Below, one piece after another: positions 44,727 to 52,647 of a stretch of DNA of 64,000 bases. The position numbers and the translations under genes are program-made. Origin of the DNA: Paenibacillus melissococcoides (GTDB lineage Bacteria > Bacillota > Bacilli > Paenibacillales > Paenibacillaceae). The stretch is taken from NCBI GenBank assembly GCA_944800085.1, contig CALYLO010000001.1, forward strand, positions 1,637,001-1,701,000, in the 5' to 3' direction. The notes beneath the pieces are model-generated. The model did not search any database, was not told the origin of the DNA, and saw nothing but the letters and a program-made list of their open reading frames with translations. Position 1 is the stretch's first letter; every line of letters starts with the position of its first letter.

Positions 44727-44756
44727 AACACCTCCCCTTTGGGTCGGAGGTGTTTT
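44727..44756 (+). terminator. Terminator behind the thiolase relic
   Basis: AACACCTCC (44727-44735) pairs with GGAGGTGTT (44746-44754) and runs into TTTTC. It is a diverged copy of the terminator at 42899 and also lies just past the end of the GntR gene, so it may serve both strands. Confidence 0.7.
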
Positions 44757-44772
44757 CACTTAACCTTAAATC

Positions 44773-45408
44773 TTACAATAACCCTAAAATAACTTCCTTA
44801 TTAATTTGCTCAAATGTTTGAATTGCTTTTTCATATTCTTTTTCTTCCAGATGCATAACAAACTCTTTCATTAAACCAAGCAGTTCCTTTTCATACGGCT
44901 TTCGTCTCATATATCTAACTTCTACAGTATCTAGCAGTTTTTTCTTTTGTATTTCTTGTATAACTTGCATAATTGTTTTATTTTCGGCCGGAGACAATAA
45001 TAATTCATGTATTCTCCACAACGTATTATGAAATTTTTCGACATCTCCCTTCTCTAAAGCAGTTGGAAGCTCTTTCAAACATTTTCTTAAACTGACGACA
45101 TCAAAGCCTTTCTGGTTCACAACAACCTTTTCAACGGAAAGTTTAAAAAACAACAAACGAATTTCTAAAAACTCAACAATGTCTTCGAATGATGATTTTG
45201 TTTTTGCTACAGTTATCCCACAGTGACTTTGGTGTTTTAGAAATCCTTCTGATGTTAAACGAGAAAGCGCGTTACGAATCGGCGTTCTACTCATATTTAG
45301 CTCTTTTTCTAATCTAGATTCTGTTAAACGAAGCCCTTCTTCATATTTGCCTTCAATAATTTTACTTTTTATCTTCATATACGCTATTTCTTCCCGTGTT
45401 TTTTTCAT
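44773..45408 (-). CDS. GntR-family transcriptional regulator, FCD subfamily
   Basis: A 211-residue regulator. The winged-helix domain is N-terminal (MKIKSKIIEGKYEEGLRLTE, LEKELNMSRTPIRNALSRLT); the C-terminal all-helical FCD ligand domain begins near residue 75 (EIRLLFFKLSVEKVV). ATG at 45408 with AAGGAAAGG upstream. It is markedly A+T-rich. TGTATACA-type palindromes occur in its own upstream region and inside the promoter of the divergent alpha/beta hydrolase gene, so it most likely represses both. Confidence 0.9.
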   Translation of the reverse strand: MKKTREEIAYMKIKSKIIEGKYEEGLRLTESRLEKELNMSRTPIRNALSRLTSEGFLKHQSHCGITVAKTKSSFEDIVEFLEIRLLFFKLSVEKVVVNQKGFDVVSLRKCLKELPTALEKGDVEKFHNTLWRIHELLLSPAENKTIMQVIQEIQKKKLLDTVEVRYMRRKPYEKELLGLMKEFVMHLEEKEYEKAIQTFEQINKEVILGLL

Positions 45409-45465
45409 AATCCTTTCCTTTCTAGTAATCACCATCATTCTTATTGCAAACAATGAAAATACATA

Positions 45466-45476
45466 ATGTATACAAT
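45466..45476. promoter_or_regulatory. GntR operator, site 1
   Basis: ATGTATACAAT, centred on TGTATACA, 58 bases upstream of the gntR start codon. The same word recurs at 45662 and, as a perfect 12-base palindrome, at 45796. Confidence 0.65.
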
Positions 45477-45655
45477 CCAGTTTATCATATAACATCTCTA
45501 TTTATAAATGCCTTACTCATTTCCATTATTTCCCAAAAGTTTATTATCATTAACCAATGATCTTACACCATACTTCCAAATACTCTATGTTTGAAGATTT
45601 AAAATTCATTCTTAATTCCCATCAAATACCTGATCGAAGCCACATCAAATCGGTA

Positions 45656-45683
45656 TTCAAAATGTATACAATTATGATATAAT
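45656..45683 (+). promoter_or_regulatory. Hydrolase promoter with embedded GntR operator (site 2)
   Basis: TTCAAA (45656-45661), 16 bases, then TATAAT (45678-45683). The operator word ATGTATACAAT (45662-45672) fills the spacer, a classic position for repression. Confidence 0.7.
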
Positions 45684-45775
45684 CTCTTCATTAAAAGATG
45701 GTATTCACTATCCGAACTCTCTTTATTTAAAGAAGATGGAAATAATTGTCCAAGTAATAACTGTCTAGCATGTAC

Positions 45776-45807
45776 ACAATAAGATTCACAACCTTATTGT
45801 ATACAAT
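45776..45807 (+). promoter_or_regulatory. GntR operator, site 3, within an inverted repeat in the hydrolase leader
   Basis: ATTGTATACAAT (45796-45807) is a perfect 12-base palindrome. In addition ACAATAAG (45776-45783) pairs with CTTATTGT (45793-45800), so the leader RNA could form a hairpin that overlaps the operator DNA. Confidence 0.65.
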
Positions 45808-45898
45808 AAATAAGCATTGAGGAGATGAGAACAATCTAATTCAACAGAGTTTTACTTTCTCACGATGACAATATGAACAAGGAATGGAGAAATTATTA

Positions 45899-46927
45899 AT
45901 GGCAGTGAAAAAACAAAAAACTAAAGGACTAGTGAAAAAAAGAATGGTTGTGGCTCTTCTGATTGTTTCCGTATTGATACTTTCAGGTGTAAGTTTTTGG
46001 TTTTTTACGCCAATCCCCAAAGCATATCTGTACGGCAAGGCGCTAAACGAAATGACCTATGCGAAATCCGCTAATTATGCAAATGCCTTAAAAGCAGTCG
46101 AAATCGTAGAGGATATCGATTACAATTCTAAATTTCGGAATGGTGCATTAGATATCATTTTTCCTAAGAACCGTACAGAAGAAACGCCTGTTATTTTTTG
46201 GACACATGGCGGCGGGTATGTGGCCGGAGACAAATCAGGACTCACGAATTACGCAGTGGAATTGGCTGCTCGTGGTTATACCGTGGTGAATATTAACTAT
46301 GCTCTTTCTCCGAAAGCCAAATACCCTACTCAAGTACTTCAGCTTGGTGAGGCTTATCAATATATAAAAGAGAATAAAGAGCAATATAACGTAAAACTCG
46401 ATAAGGTGTATTTTGCAGGAGACTCTGCCGGAGCAAATCTGGCTGCTCTGTTTGTGAATATTCAAACCTCTCCAGAGTATGCGAAGTTAACCAACATTGA
46501 CGCTGTCGTTGATCCTTCCACAATAAAGGGAGCCTTATTATATTGCGGTCCATATGATATGGTTGAGATTGCAAAAAGAACGACAAAAGAATCGCCAATG
46601 TATGATTTTGTTCGTACCGTTGGTTGGTCACATTTTGGCAAGAAAGATTTCGAGGAATCAGAAGACGCGAAAAATGCTGCCGTTTTGAATTATGTTACGG
46701 AAAATTTCCCGCCAGCCTTTATTACGGATGGAAATACGGGATCATTCGAAGCTCAAAATAAAGCGTTGGTTTCGGCTTTACAAAGTAAAGGCGTACCTGT
46801 AGATTATCTCTTCTTTGATATAAATGTTACCGGCGAGCTGGGACATGAATATCAACTTCAAATAGATACGCCAGCAGGTCAAGAAGCTTTCAACAAAACG
46901 GTTGAATTTTTAAGCAAAACGAGATGA
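45899..46927 (+). CDS. Membrane-anchored alpha/beta hydrolase (HSL/carboxylesterase type)
   Basis: A 342-residue protein with one N-terminal transmembrane anchor (VVALLIVSVLILSGVSFWFF) and an extracytoplasmic esterase domain of the hormone-sensitive-lipase group. The oxyanion motif is HGGGYVAG, the nucleophile elbow GDSAGAN, and the late His in GELGHEYQL. A+T-rich relative to its neighbours. ATG at 45899 is preferred because GGAG has proper spacing; an ATG at 45884 is in frame. It is divergent from gntR and has a GntR operator in its promoter. The natural ester is unknown. Confidence 0.88.
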   Translation: MAVKKQKTKGLVKKRMVVALLIVSVLILSGVSFWFFTPIPKAYLYGKALNEMTYAKSANYANALKAVEIVEDIDYNSKFRNGALDIIFPKNRTEETPVIFWTHGGGYVAGDKSGLTNYAVELAARGYTVVNINYALSPKAKYPTQVLQLGEAYQYIKENKEQYNVKLDKVYFAGDSAGANLAALFVNIQTSPEYAKLTNIDAVVDPSTIKGALLYCGPYDMVEIAKRTTKESPMYDFVRTVGWSHFGKKDFEESEDAKNAAVLNYVTENFPPAFITDGNTGSFEAQNKALVSALQSKGVPVDYLFFDINVTGELGHEYQLQIDTPAGQEAFNKTVEFLSKTR

Positions 46928-46935
46928 TGATAAAT

Positions 46936-46963
46936 GACGCCCAAGATCTTTTGGGTGTCTTTG
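46936..46963 (+). terminator. Intrinsic terminator after the hydrolase gene
   Basis: GACGCCCAA (46936-46944) pairs with TTGGGTGTC (46951-46959), one G-T pair, followed by TTT. Confidence 0.7.
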
Positions 46964-47100
46964 TGCATGTCTGAAAACAAATGAGGAAAATATGCCTGTC
47001 ATCAGTTCCAATCGGGGATCGGGTGAGATAGAATAGAAGAGTGCAGCCTGCACCAACCATCGCAAATCGAACGCCACATCGCCAAGAGGAGTGAATAGTC

Positions 47101-47985
47101 ATGATGCTACATAATGAGAACCAATCATTGCGATGCATGTCTTTTAACATTCGGTATGGTAGCGATAACATAGAGGGTGGGGAGCAGAGATGGAGCCGCA
47201 GGGCGGATATGGCCGCCAGCATGATCCGCTTTCACCGCGCGGACATGGTCGGCCTCCAGGAAGCGCTCCGCCATCAGATCGCCGATTTGGAACGCATGCT
47301 GCCTGATTTCGGCTGGGCAGGCAAGGGCAGAGACGACGGCGCCGAAGGAGGGGAATTCTGCGCCGTGTTCTACCGCAAGAGCCGTTTGGAGCCGTTCGAC
47401 AATGGGACATTCTGGCTGTCCGAGACGCCGGAGACTCCCGGTCGCCTAGGCTGGGACGCCGCCTGCCCGCGCATCGTGACATGGGTTCGATTTGAGGATA
47501 AGCTGATGGGAACCCGGTTCATTCATTTCAATACTCATTTCGATCATGTAGGGACGGTAGCGATGGAGCAGAGCGCGCACTTGCTGTTGAACCGGATCGC
47601 GAAGCGGGAAGAACGCTGCCCTGTCATCGTCACAGGGGACTTCAACTGCACCGAATCATCGGTGCCATACGGTATCCTTACCGGAGCCGGGGCCGGCTCT
47701 GGCGCTTTGCGGGACGCGCGCTACGCCGCGCAGCATCCGCACTTCGGACCGTCGTTCACGTTCCACGGATTTCAGCTTCAGCGGCTGATCGAATGCCTGT
47801 TCCGCGACGGCGAATGCTTCAAGGGCGATAATGGAGAGGATCTTGACTCGCCGATCGATTATATTTTTGTCAATGAGCAGGTTCGCGTGCTGCAATACGG
47901 GGTTCTGGCGGATCAGCAGAACGGCCGCTTCCCTTCGGATCATATGCCGGTTGTGGCCGATATCCTATGGGATAAACAGCAATAA
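47101..47985 (+). CDS. Endonuclease/exonuclease/phosphatase family hydrolase
   Basis: A 294-residue EEP-fold metal hydrolase. The family signatures are intact: MSFNIRYG (Asn), GLQEAL (Mg-binding Glu), HFNTHFDHVG (His), VTGDFNCTES (Asp and Asn) and the final PSDHMPVVADI (Asp-His). No signal peptide is visible. The small size and WLSETPETPGRLGWDAACPR block resemble the branch often annotated as sugar- or lipid-phosphatase-like rather than Exo III. Ribosome site AAGAGGAG. Confidence 0.92.
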   Translation: MMLHNENQSLRCMSFNIRYGSDNIEGGEQRWSRRADMAASMIRFHRADMVGLQEALRHQIADLERMLPDFGWAGKGRDDGAEGGEFCAVFYRKSRLEPFDNGTFWLSETPETPGRLGWDAACPRIVTWVRFEDKLMGTRFIHFNTHFDHVGTVAMEQSAHLLLNRIAKREERCPVIVTGDFNCTESSVPYGILTGAGAGSGALRDARYAAQHPHFGPSFTFHGFQLQRLIECLFRDGECFKGDNGEDLDSPIDYIFVNEQVRVLQYGVLADQQNGRFPSDHMPVVADILWDKQQ

Positions 47986-48024
47986 AAGACGGCAAGTCCA
48001 CGACCGTTAACCCGTCTGGCACAT

Positions 48025-48094
48025 AAGGCAATCCCCGGCGCAGTCTTTGGACGTCCGCATGAAGGGCGCAGGACGAACCGGGGACTGCCTTTTG
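48025..48094. terminator. Long hairpin between convergent genes
   Basis: A 14-base stem (48025-48038 with 48078-48091, one mismatch) followed by TTTG on the + strand. It lies between the EEP gene and the LysR pseudogene and could serve both. Confidence 0.65.
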
Positions 48095-48127
48095 TTATGC
48101 AACTGCAGTTATTATCGCGAATGAAGA

Positions 48128-49004
48128 TCAGAGCTCGGCCTGAAGCCTGTTCAGAAATCGCTTCGCCGCCCGTGCGATATGCTTCTCCTCCGGATGCACC
48201 CATCCGTAATAAACCGGCTCGGTAGTCGGGGATTCCAGCGGCAGCGTGATGATATGCTCTCCGTCCTCCTTGAACGAATAATCGAGTCACCGCGATGCCT
48301 TCCTTGACCGCATTGTAAATCGCCTGCGTATTGTTGCTGATGCATAGAATGTCAACCTCGCCATAGGACGCGACAAACTGATCCATGAAGTCCCGGATAT
48401 GCTCGTCGTCATACAGCACGAACGTCTGCTTCGCTAATTTAGCGGGCGTGATCGCGCTCTCCAGACGAAGAGGGGAGTGCTCGTTGACGCAGACCACCAT
48501 TTTGCCTTCCAAGAGCCGTTCGAAGGTTAGGCAGCGTTGTTGATGGAGCAGGCTTTCCGGCAGCGCGATTAATCCAATGTCAATCTTGTCATGCTTCAGC
48601 AGCTCCAATATTTCCTTCGGGCCCTTCTCCATAATCTCCACCTTCACCCCCGGGTAATCCCGCTTGAAGCGCGAGACGACATGCACCAGCAAATGCATCG
48701 GTCCCGGTATGGTGGCGATTCGCAATTGCCCGCTCATGGCGTCGCTGTAGGATTGGGCTTCGGCCCTGAGCTCATGGAGGGCGGCCAGCGCTTCATTCGC
48801 CTTGGCGATAAGGGATCTGCCTTCCGGCGTCGGGACGGCGCCCAGCCCGCGCGAGCGGTGGAACAGGCTGACGCCCCATTCCGATTCAAGCAGGGAGATG
48901 GACTAGCTTATCGCCGACAGCGTGACATGCGAATGCTCCGCCGCTTTCGTGAATGCTCCGGTTTTGGCCACCTGGACAATGTATTCGAGCTATTCGAGAT
49001 TCAT
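48128..49004 (-). pseudogene. LysR-family regulator with two in-frame TAG codons and a frameshift
   Basis: Starting at ATG 49004, after AAGAGGTGG, the frame reads MNLE-stop-LEYIVQVAKTGAFTKAAEHS, VTLSAIS-stop-SISLLESEWG: a textbook LysR HTH in which both stops are TAG where Gln (CAG) is expected. The effector domain (SGQLRIATIPGPMHLLV onward) is intact until about 48285, where a shift moves the real C-terminus (YSFKEDGEHIITLPLESPTT, RAAKRFLNRLQAEL) into another frame ending at 48128. As encoded the regulator cannot be made without suppression. It is divergent from an SDR remnant, its likely former target. Confidence 0.85.
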
Positions 49005-49044
49005 CGGCTTCCACCTCTTATTAAGCATTGATTAACTATACTTG

Positions 49045-49317
49045 ACCAGAAGCTGAAGGATTATCATGATGTCATCAACGTGAACCAGCACGGGGTAGCC
49101 TATGGGATTATCGCGGCCGGGCGCAGTCGATACGCCGATTATTCAGGGCTACAAGGATAGAGGCATGGCAGACTCCATGAAAGCAAAAGTTATCGGCAAC
49201 AAATTGACGCAGCCAGAGCAAGTGGCCGATGCGATCTATTTGATGCCTCTCGAGGAAACCAGCGCGATTAACGGCAGTGTCGTGATGGCGGATGAAGGAT
49301 ATGCGTCCTTCAAATAA
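49045..49317 (+). pseudogene. Remnant of a short-chain dehydrogenase (SDR)
   Basis: DYHDVINVNQHGVAYGI, the mid-region of a classical SDR, is joined out of frame to RPGAVDTPIIQGYKDRG and the C-terminal AIYLMPLEETSAINGSVVMA. The Rossmann nucleotide-binding start and the catalytic Ser-Tyr-Lys segment are missing, so at least two deletions occurred. It lies beside the broken LysR gene, a common regulator/oxidoreductase pair. Confidence 0.8.
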
Positions 49318-49368
49318 ACGGAGCGCTGCCGCATTAGAACTTTCAACAATAGGATAATGGAACGTAAG

Positions 49369-49404
49369 CGCTGAGCCTTCGAATCCGATAGGCTCGGCGT
49401 TTTT
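49369..49404 (+). terminator. Intrinsic terminator of the former SDR gene
   Basis: CGCTGAGCCT (49369-49378) pairs with AGGCTCGGCG (49390-49399) with one mismatch, followed by five T. Confidence 0.75.
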
Positions 49405-49577
49405 GTGCTCTACATGACGGTGATGATGTGTGGCGGCCCTAAGAACAAGTGATAATGGGAAGATCAGGATCGTATGATTGAAATAACTGGTCATAATTGA
49501 TAAGCTGTAATTAATCAACAGAATTGGTTGCTAGATTTCAGTGCCACACAGAAAAGGTTGAAGGGATGAGGAAGATC

Positions 49578-50552
49578 ATGTCGCAACAGCAACTCGCACG
49601 GCTAAAAGAGCGGCTAACAGTGCCTGTTATTGCCGCTCCTATGTTTCTGGTGTCAAGCCCGGAAATGGTTATTGAAGGCTGCAAAGCCGGTATTATCGGG
49701 TCGTTCCCTCTGCTGAACGCCCGTACGACCGAAATTTTGGGAGAATGGATGGAGCGGATTACGCAAGAGCTGGCCGCAGCCCAGCAACAAGAGAGAGCAC
49801 AGCCGGTTGCTCCCTGGGCAGTAAATCTGATCGTGCACCGTTCGAACAAGCGCTACGAAGCGGATCTCGAGATGATCAAGAAGTTCCAGCCGCCGATTGT
49901 GATTACATCGCTGGGGAATCCGCAAGCGGTTGTCGATATCGTGCATGAATATGGAGGGCTTGTATTTTCCGACGTTATCCATCTGACTCATGCGAGAAAA
50001 GCAGCCAAAACGGGCATTGATGGCCTGATTCTCGTGTGCAACGGCGCCGGCGGGCATGCGGGAACGCTCAACCCGGTTGCTTTTCTGAGCGCGGTGCAAG
50101 AATTCTGGAACGGGATTACGATTGTCGCGGGCTGCATCTCCCGCGGGCAGGATATCGTAGCGATGGAGGTGCTCGGCGCCGATATGGTCTATATGGGGAC
50201 GCGCTTTATCGCGACGGACGAAAGCTTTGCAAGCAAGGCTTATCGAAGCATGCTCATGGCATCGGGTGCGGAAGATTTGATTTACACGGATGCTTTTAGC
50301 GGCGTACACGGCAATTATCTCGTTCCCAGCATTCGCAAGGCAGGGCTTGATCCGGACCAATTGCAGAAGAAGGAGACGATGGACTTCTCTTTTGCGGAAG
50401 TCAGCGAAGCAAAGGCCTGGAAAGATATTTGGTCGGCCGGACAAGGCGTGGGGGCGATCAAGCGGACGGCGCCGATTACCGACGTTGTCGCCGAGCTGCG
50501 GGAGGAGTATGAGCGCACCTACGCTTCTCTCGTCTCCGCTCGCAAGGGCTGA
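49578..50552 (+). CDS. Nitronate monooxygenase (2-nitropropane dioxygenase family)
   Basis: A 324-residue FMN-dependent TIM-barrel enzyme. VIAAPMFLVSSPEMVIEGCK is the N-terminal FMN block; VCNGAGGHAGTLNP, with the catalytic-region His, and EVLGADMVYMGTRFIATDES are phosphate-binding features. Members oxidise alkyl nitronates such as propionate 3-nitronate to aldehydes, a detoxification step. ATG at 49578 fits GAAGGGATGAGG; the ATG at 49566 also lies in frame. A single gene between the SDR relic and the IS-disrupted repeat. Confidence 0.93.
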   Translation: MSQQQLARLKERLTVPVIAAPMFLVSSPEMVIEGCKAGIIGSFPLLNARTTEILGEWMERITQELAAAQQQERAQPVAPWAVNLIVHRSNKRYEADLEMIKKFQPPIVITSLGNPQAVVDIVHEYGGLVFSDVIHLTHARKAAKTGIDGLILVCNGAGGHAGTLNPVAFLSAVQEFWNGITIVAGCISRGQDIVAMEVLGADMVYMGTRFIATDESFASKAYRSMLMASGAEDLIYTDAFSGVHGNYLVPSIRKAGLDPDQLQKKETMDFSFAEVSEAKAWKDIWSAGQGVGAIKRTAPITDVVAELREEYERTYASLVSARKG

Positions 50553-50640
50553 CACACAGGCCAAGCGATGCTGGCCGCGAATGTATTGGCAGGCGGAAAA
50601 GGGGCGATCAGCCCCTTTTCTATCGTTCCGGGCTTCCGGC

Positions 50641-50724
50641 TTATTGGAGATACAGCTCTTGAAATTCCTCCTTGGTCATGCCGAAATAGAACTCGTCATC
50701 ATATTGCCTGTCCGTATAAATCAT
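50641..50724 (-). CDS. Possible 27-residue peptide or gene fragment
   Basis: MIYTDRQYDDEFYFGMTKEE followed by FQELYLQ has a protein-like, acidic and aromatic composition and a weak AGAAAG before the ATG. It could be a small gene or the tail of a lost one. No family recognised. Confidence 0.3.
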   Translation of the reverse strand: MIYTDRQYDDEFYFGMTKEEFQELYLQ

Positions 50725-50792
50725 CTTTCTCAATTAGGGCAAAGGAGAGGGTGTCTTACAGGCACTGCAAAATGATGGAGATGACGAGGTAA

Positions 50793-50892
50793 CAGGGAAT
50801 GCGGATGCGGGAAAAACGGCGGCTCGCAAACCGGTGGAAGATGGATGAAGCAATGAAATGCTGCGTGGATGCATCAATTTCTGCTCTATAAG
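50793..50892 (-). repeat. Dispersed repeat copy C, distal part (left of the IS)
   Basis: Read on the minus strand this continues copy C beyond the inserted IS: GCATCCACGCAGCATTTCAT, TGCTTCATCCATCTTCC, CCGCCGTTTTTCCCGC, aligning block by block with the ends of copies A and B. The last nine bases (50884-50892) are the target duplication. Confidence 0.7.
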
Positions 50893-52404
50893 CACTAGCG
50901 TTGCATCGAGCGGTTAGTTCATAATCTAATTTCAATTAACATCAATATATGATATATATTTACATTTGCGATGTCCGCGCTAAGTCTAAAAAAGTCGAGC
51001 TGGAAACAGACCCTACGCGTTATCCATTATATGTAAAAATCGTTTTCGTTTGTCATTACGTCACAATCAGTCTCGGTTTCATCGACTTTGTTGCCTTTTT
51101 CGGACGTCTCCCATTTCGCTTTGGTCGACCTCTAGATGTTCGAGTCGGCTTGCGGTTGAGTGCAGCGATCAAATTTTCCCATGGTTTTTCCGCATAGATG
51201 CGAATCAACTGGAGGAGGTCCCATGTCGACTTTTTACAGTCCAGTGTTAATTTAATCAGCAAACAGAGAGCATACGCGATTAAAGCAATATACATTTGGT
51301 TCCAAATCGCTTCGGCCGTATAACCGTGGGGTTTTACCAATCGAATATGCTGCTTGACCCATTTAAAAAACAACTCAATATGCCAGCGATTTCGATAAAT
51401 CTCGGCAATTTGATGTGCGGATAAGTCAAATCGATTCGTTACAATTCGATAGGTACGCCCTTGGTCATCCTTAAACTCAATCAAACGCAGAACCGCTGGC
51501 AGCTCCGGCATCGTCACATCAGCATCAAGGATAAACCCATTCTGCCTTTTGGGGAGGTCTCTTTTTCTGATGATCGTTAACCGGCTCTTTTGCTTGACGC
51601 GGCAAACAAATTTAATCTTATCCTCTACCCATTTCTGAAAATGGTCGTATACCTGGTATCCTCGGTCCATCACGTAGGTCGCATCTTTATCCACTGTAAA
51701 TTCCAACACGACTTCATGATCGGCTACATCTTTGGTTGAAGCGACGATCTTGTCTGGATACATCGTTTTGGAGTCCGCAACGACCAAGGAGGTGTGCATC
51801 TTCACGCCATGGCTACTTTTGGAACAATAGGACCATTTCGCGAGAATGGGAGGTAGTGTAATTCCCGATGAATCGATTAGCTTGAGTTTCCCAATACCAG
51901 GCGTAATGCCGCGTTTCCCTTTTGTAAGTTGCTTGATTCGATCAATGAGCGAGAAAAAGAGCGTCTGAAGATACTCCATAGGCAGCCGTTTCAGCTTCCG
52001 CGATAGTTGAGAAGCGCTTATGCTCTTGAGACCCAGAAGATCTTGAAATTCAGGATTAGCCGCTACATGCTCTGACATGACTTTGTATGAGTCTCGTTGC
52101 TGAAGCTGTGCCTCTACAAATAAGAGTGTCGAAGAGCCGACAAACAGCTTTTGGGCCCGGTAATCCAATGACTCGTGTCGAGTAGAATGGACATGTAACC
52201 ATTTTAGGCATTGACAAATGACGTTATGATTCGGTACGTTATCCATAAGAAATCTCCTTTGTTGAGGCGTTTTATGGATAACGTTAGGGTAACTCAACAA
52301 TAGGAGATTTCTTTATTTTTGTCCATGAATATAGTTCAATAAGTTACAAATATAGAGACTTATGGGATAGAAATTTTCGTAAAAAGATTGATGCAACGCT
52401 AGTG
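50893..52404 (-). mobile_element. IS4-family insertion sequence 1 (1512 bp, complete)
   Basis: Both ends carry the perfect 15-base inverted repeat CACTAGCGTTGCATC. The element is flanked by 9-base direct repeats CTCTATAAG (50884-50892 and 52405-52413), the duplication expected for this family. It encodes one intact transposase, so it looks recently active. It was inserted into dispersed repeat copy C. Confidence 0.93.
51056..52246 (-). CDS. IS4-family DDE transposase (IS 1)
   Basis: A 396-residue transposase. The catalytic triad is D125 (KLIDSSG), D194 (YVMDRGY) and E291 in the YREK-type signature IYRNRWHIELFFKW. The N-terminal DNA-binding region contains LKSISASQLSRKLKRLP, shared with the second transposase in the window; the basic Lys/Arg-rich tail is also shared. 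The start at 52246 is chosen for AAAGGAG upstream; the longer frame to 52300 lacks one. Intact, no frameshift. Confidence 0.93.
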   Translation of the reverse strand: MDNVPNHNVICQCLKWLHVHSTRHESLDYRAQKLFVGSSTLLFVEAQLQQRDSYKVMSEHVAANPEFQDLLGLKSISASQLSRKLKRLPMEYLQTLFFSLIDRIKQLTKGKRGITPGIGKLKLIDSSGITLPPILAKWSYCSKSSHGVKMHTSLVVADSKTMYPDKIVASTKDVADHEVVLEFTVDKDATYVMDRGYQVYDHFQKWVEDKIKFVCRVKQKSRLTIIRKRDLPKRQNGFILDADVTMPELPAVLRLIEFKDDQGRTYRIVTNRFDLSAHQIAEIYRNRWHIELFFKWVKQHIRLVKPHGYTAEAIWNQMYIALIAYALCLLIKLTLDCKKSTWDLLQLIRIYAEKPWENLIAALNRKPTRTSRGRPKRNGRRPKKATKSMKPRLIVT

Positions 52405-52632
52405 CTCTATAAGCCGCTATTTGATGTAATTCCTGCAAAAGTACATGATGTTCATCGATTTTTGTATTTTGTCGATTGAATAGTCAGAAATTGATGCCAT
52501 TTTGCAGGATTCCCTGTAACGGAGTACACGTCATAAAGGAAAAGTGTAGTTTTGCAGTTTTTCGGCGAGTCGAGCTTTGAGAATCAGGGGGGCTGTCTCA
52601 CTGTAGTGAAATACTACTTCCGGGACACCCCC
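52405..52632 (-). repeat. Dispersed repeat copy C, proximal part (right of the IS)
   Basis: On the minus strand it begins GGGGGTGTCCC, then GTGAGACAGCCCCCCTGATT, GCTCGACTCGCCGAAAAACT, CTTTTCCTTTATGACG, CTCCGTTACAGG and TCCTGCAAAATGGCATCAAT, matching copies A and B. It lies 15 bases from the stop of the LPMO gene. Confidence 0.8.
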
Positions 52633-52647
52633 GTTCACTGCTGCATA

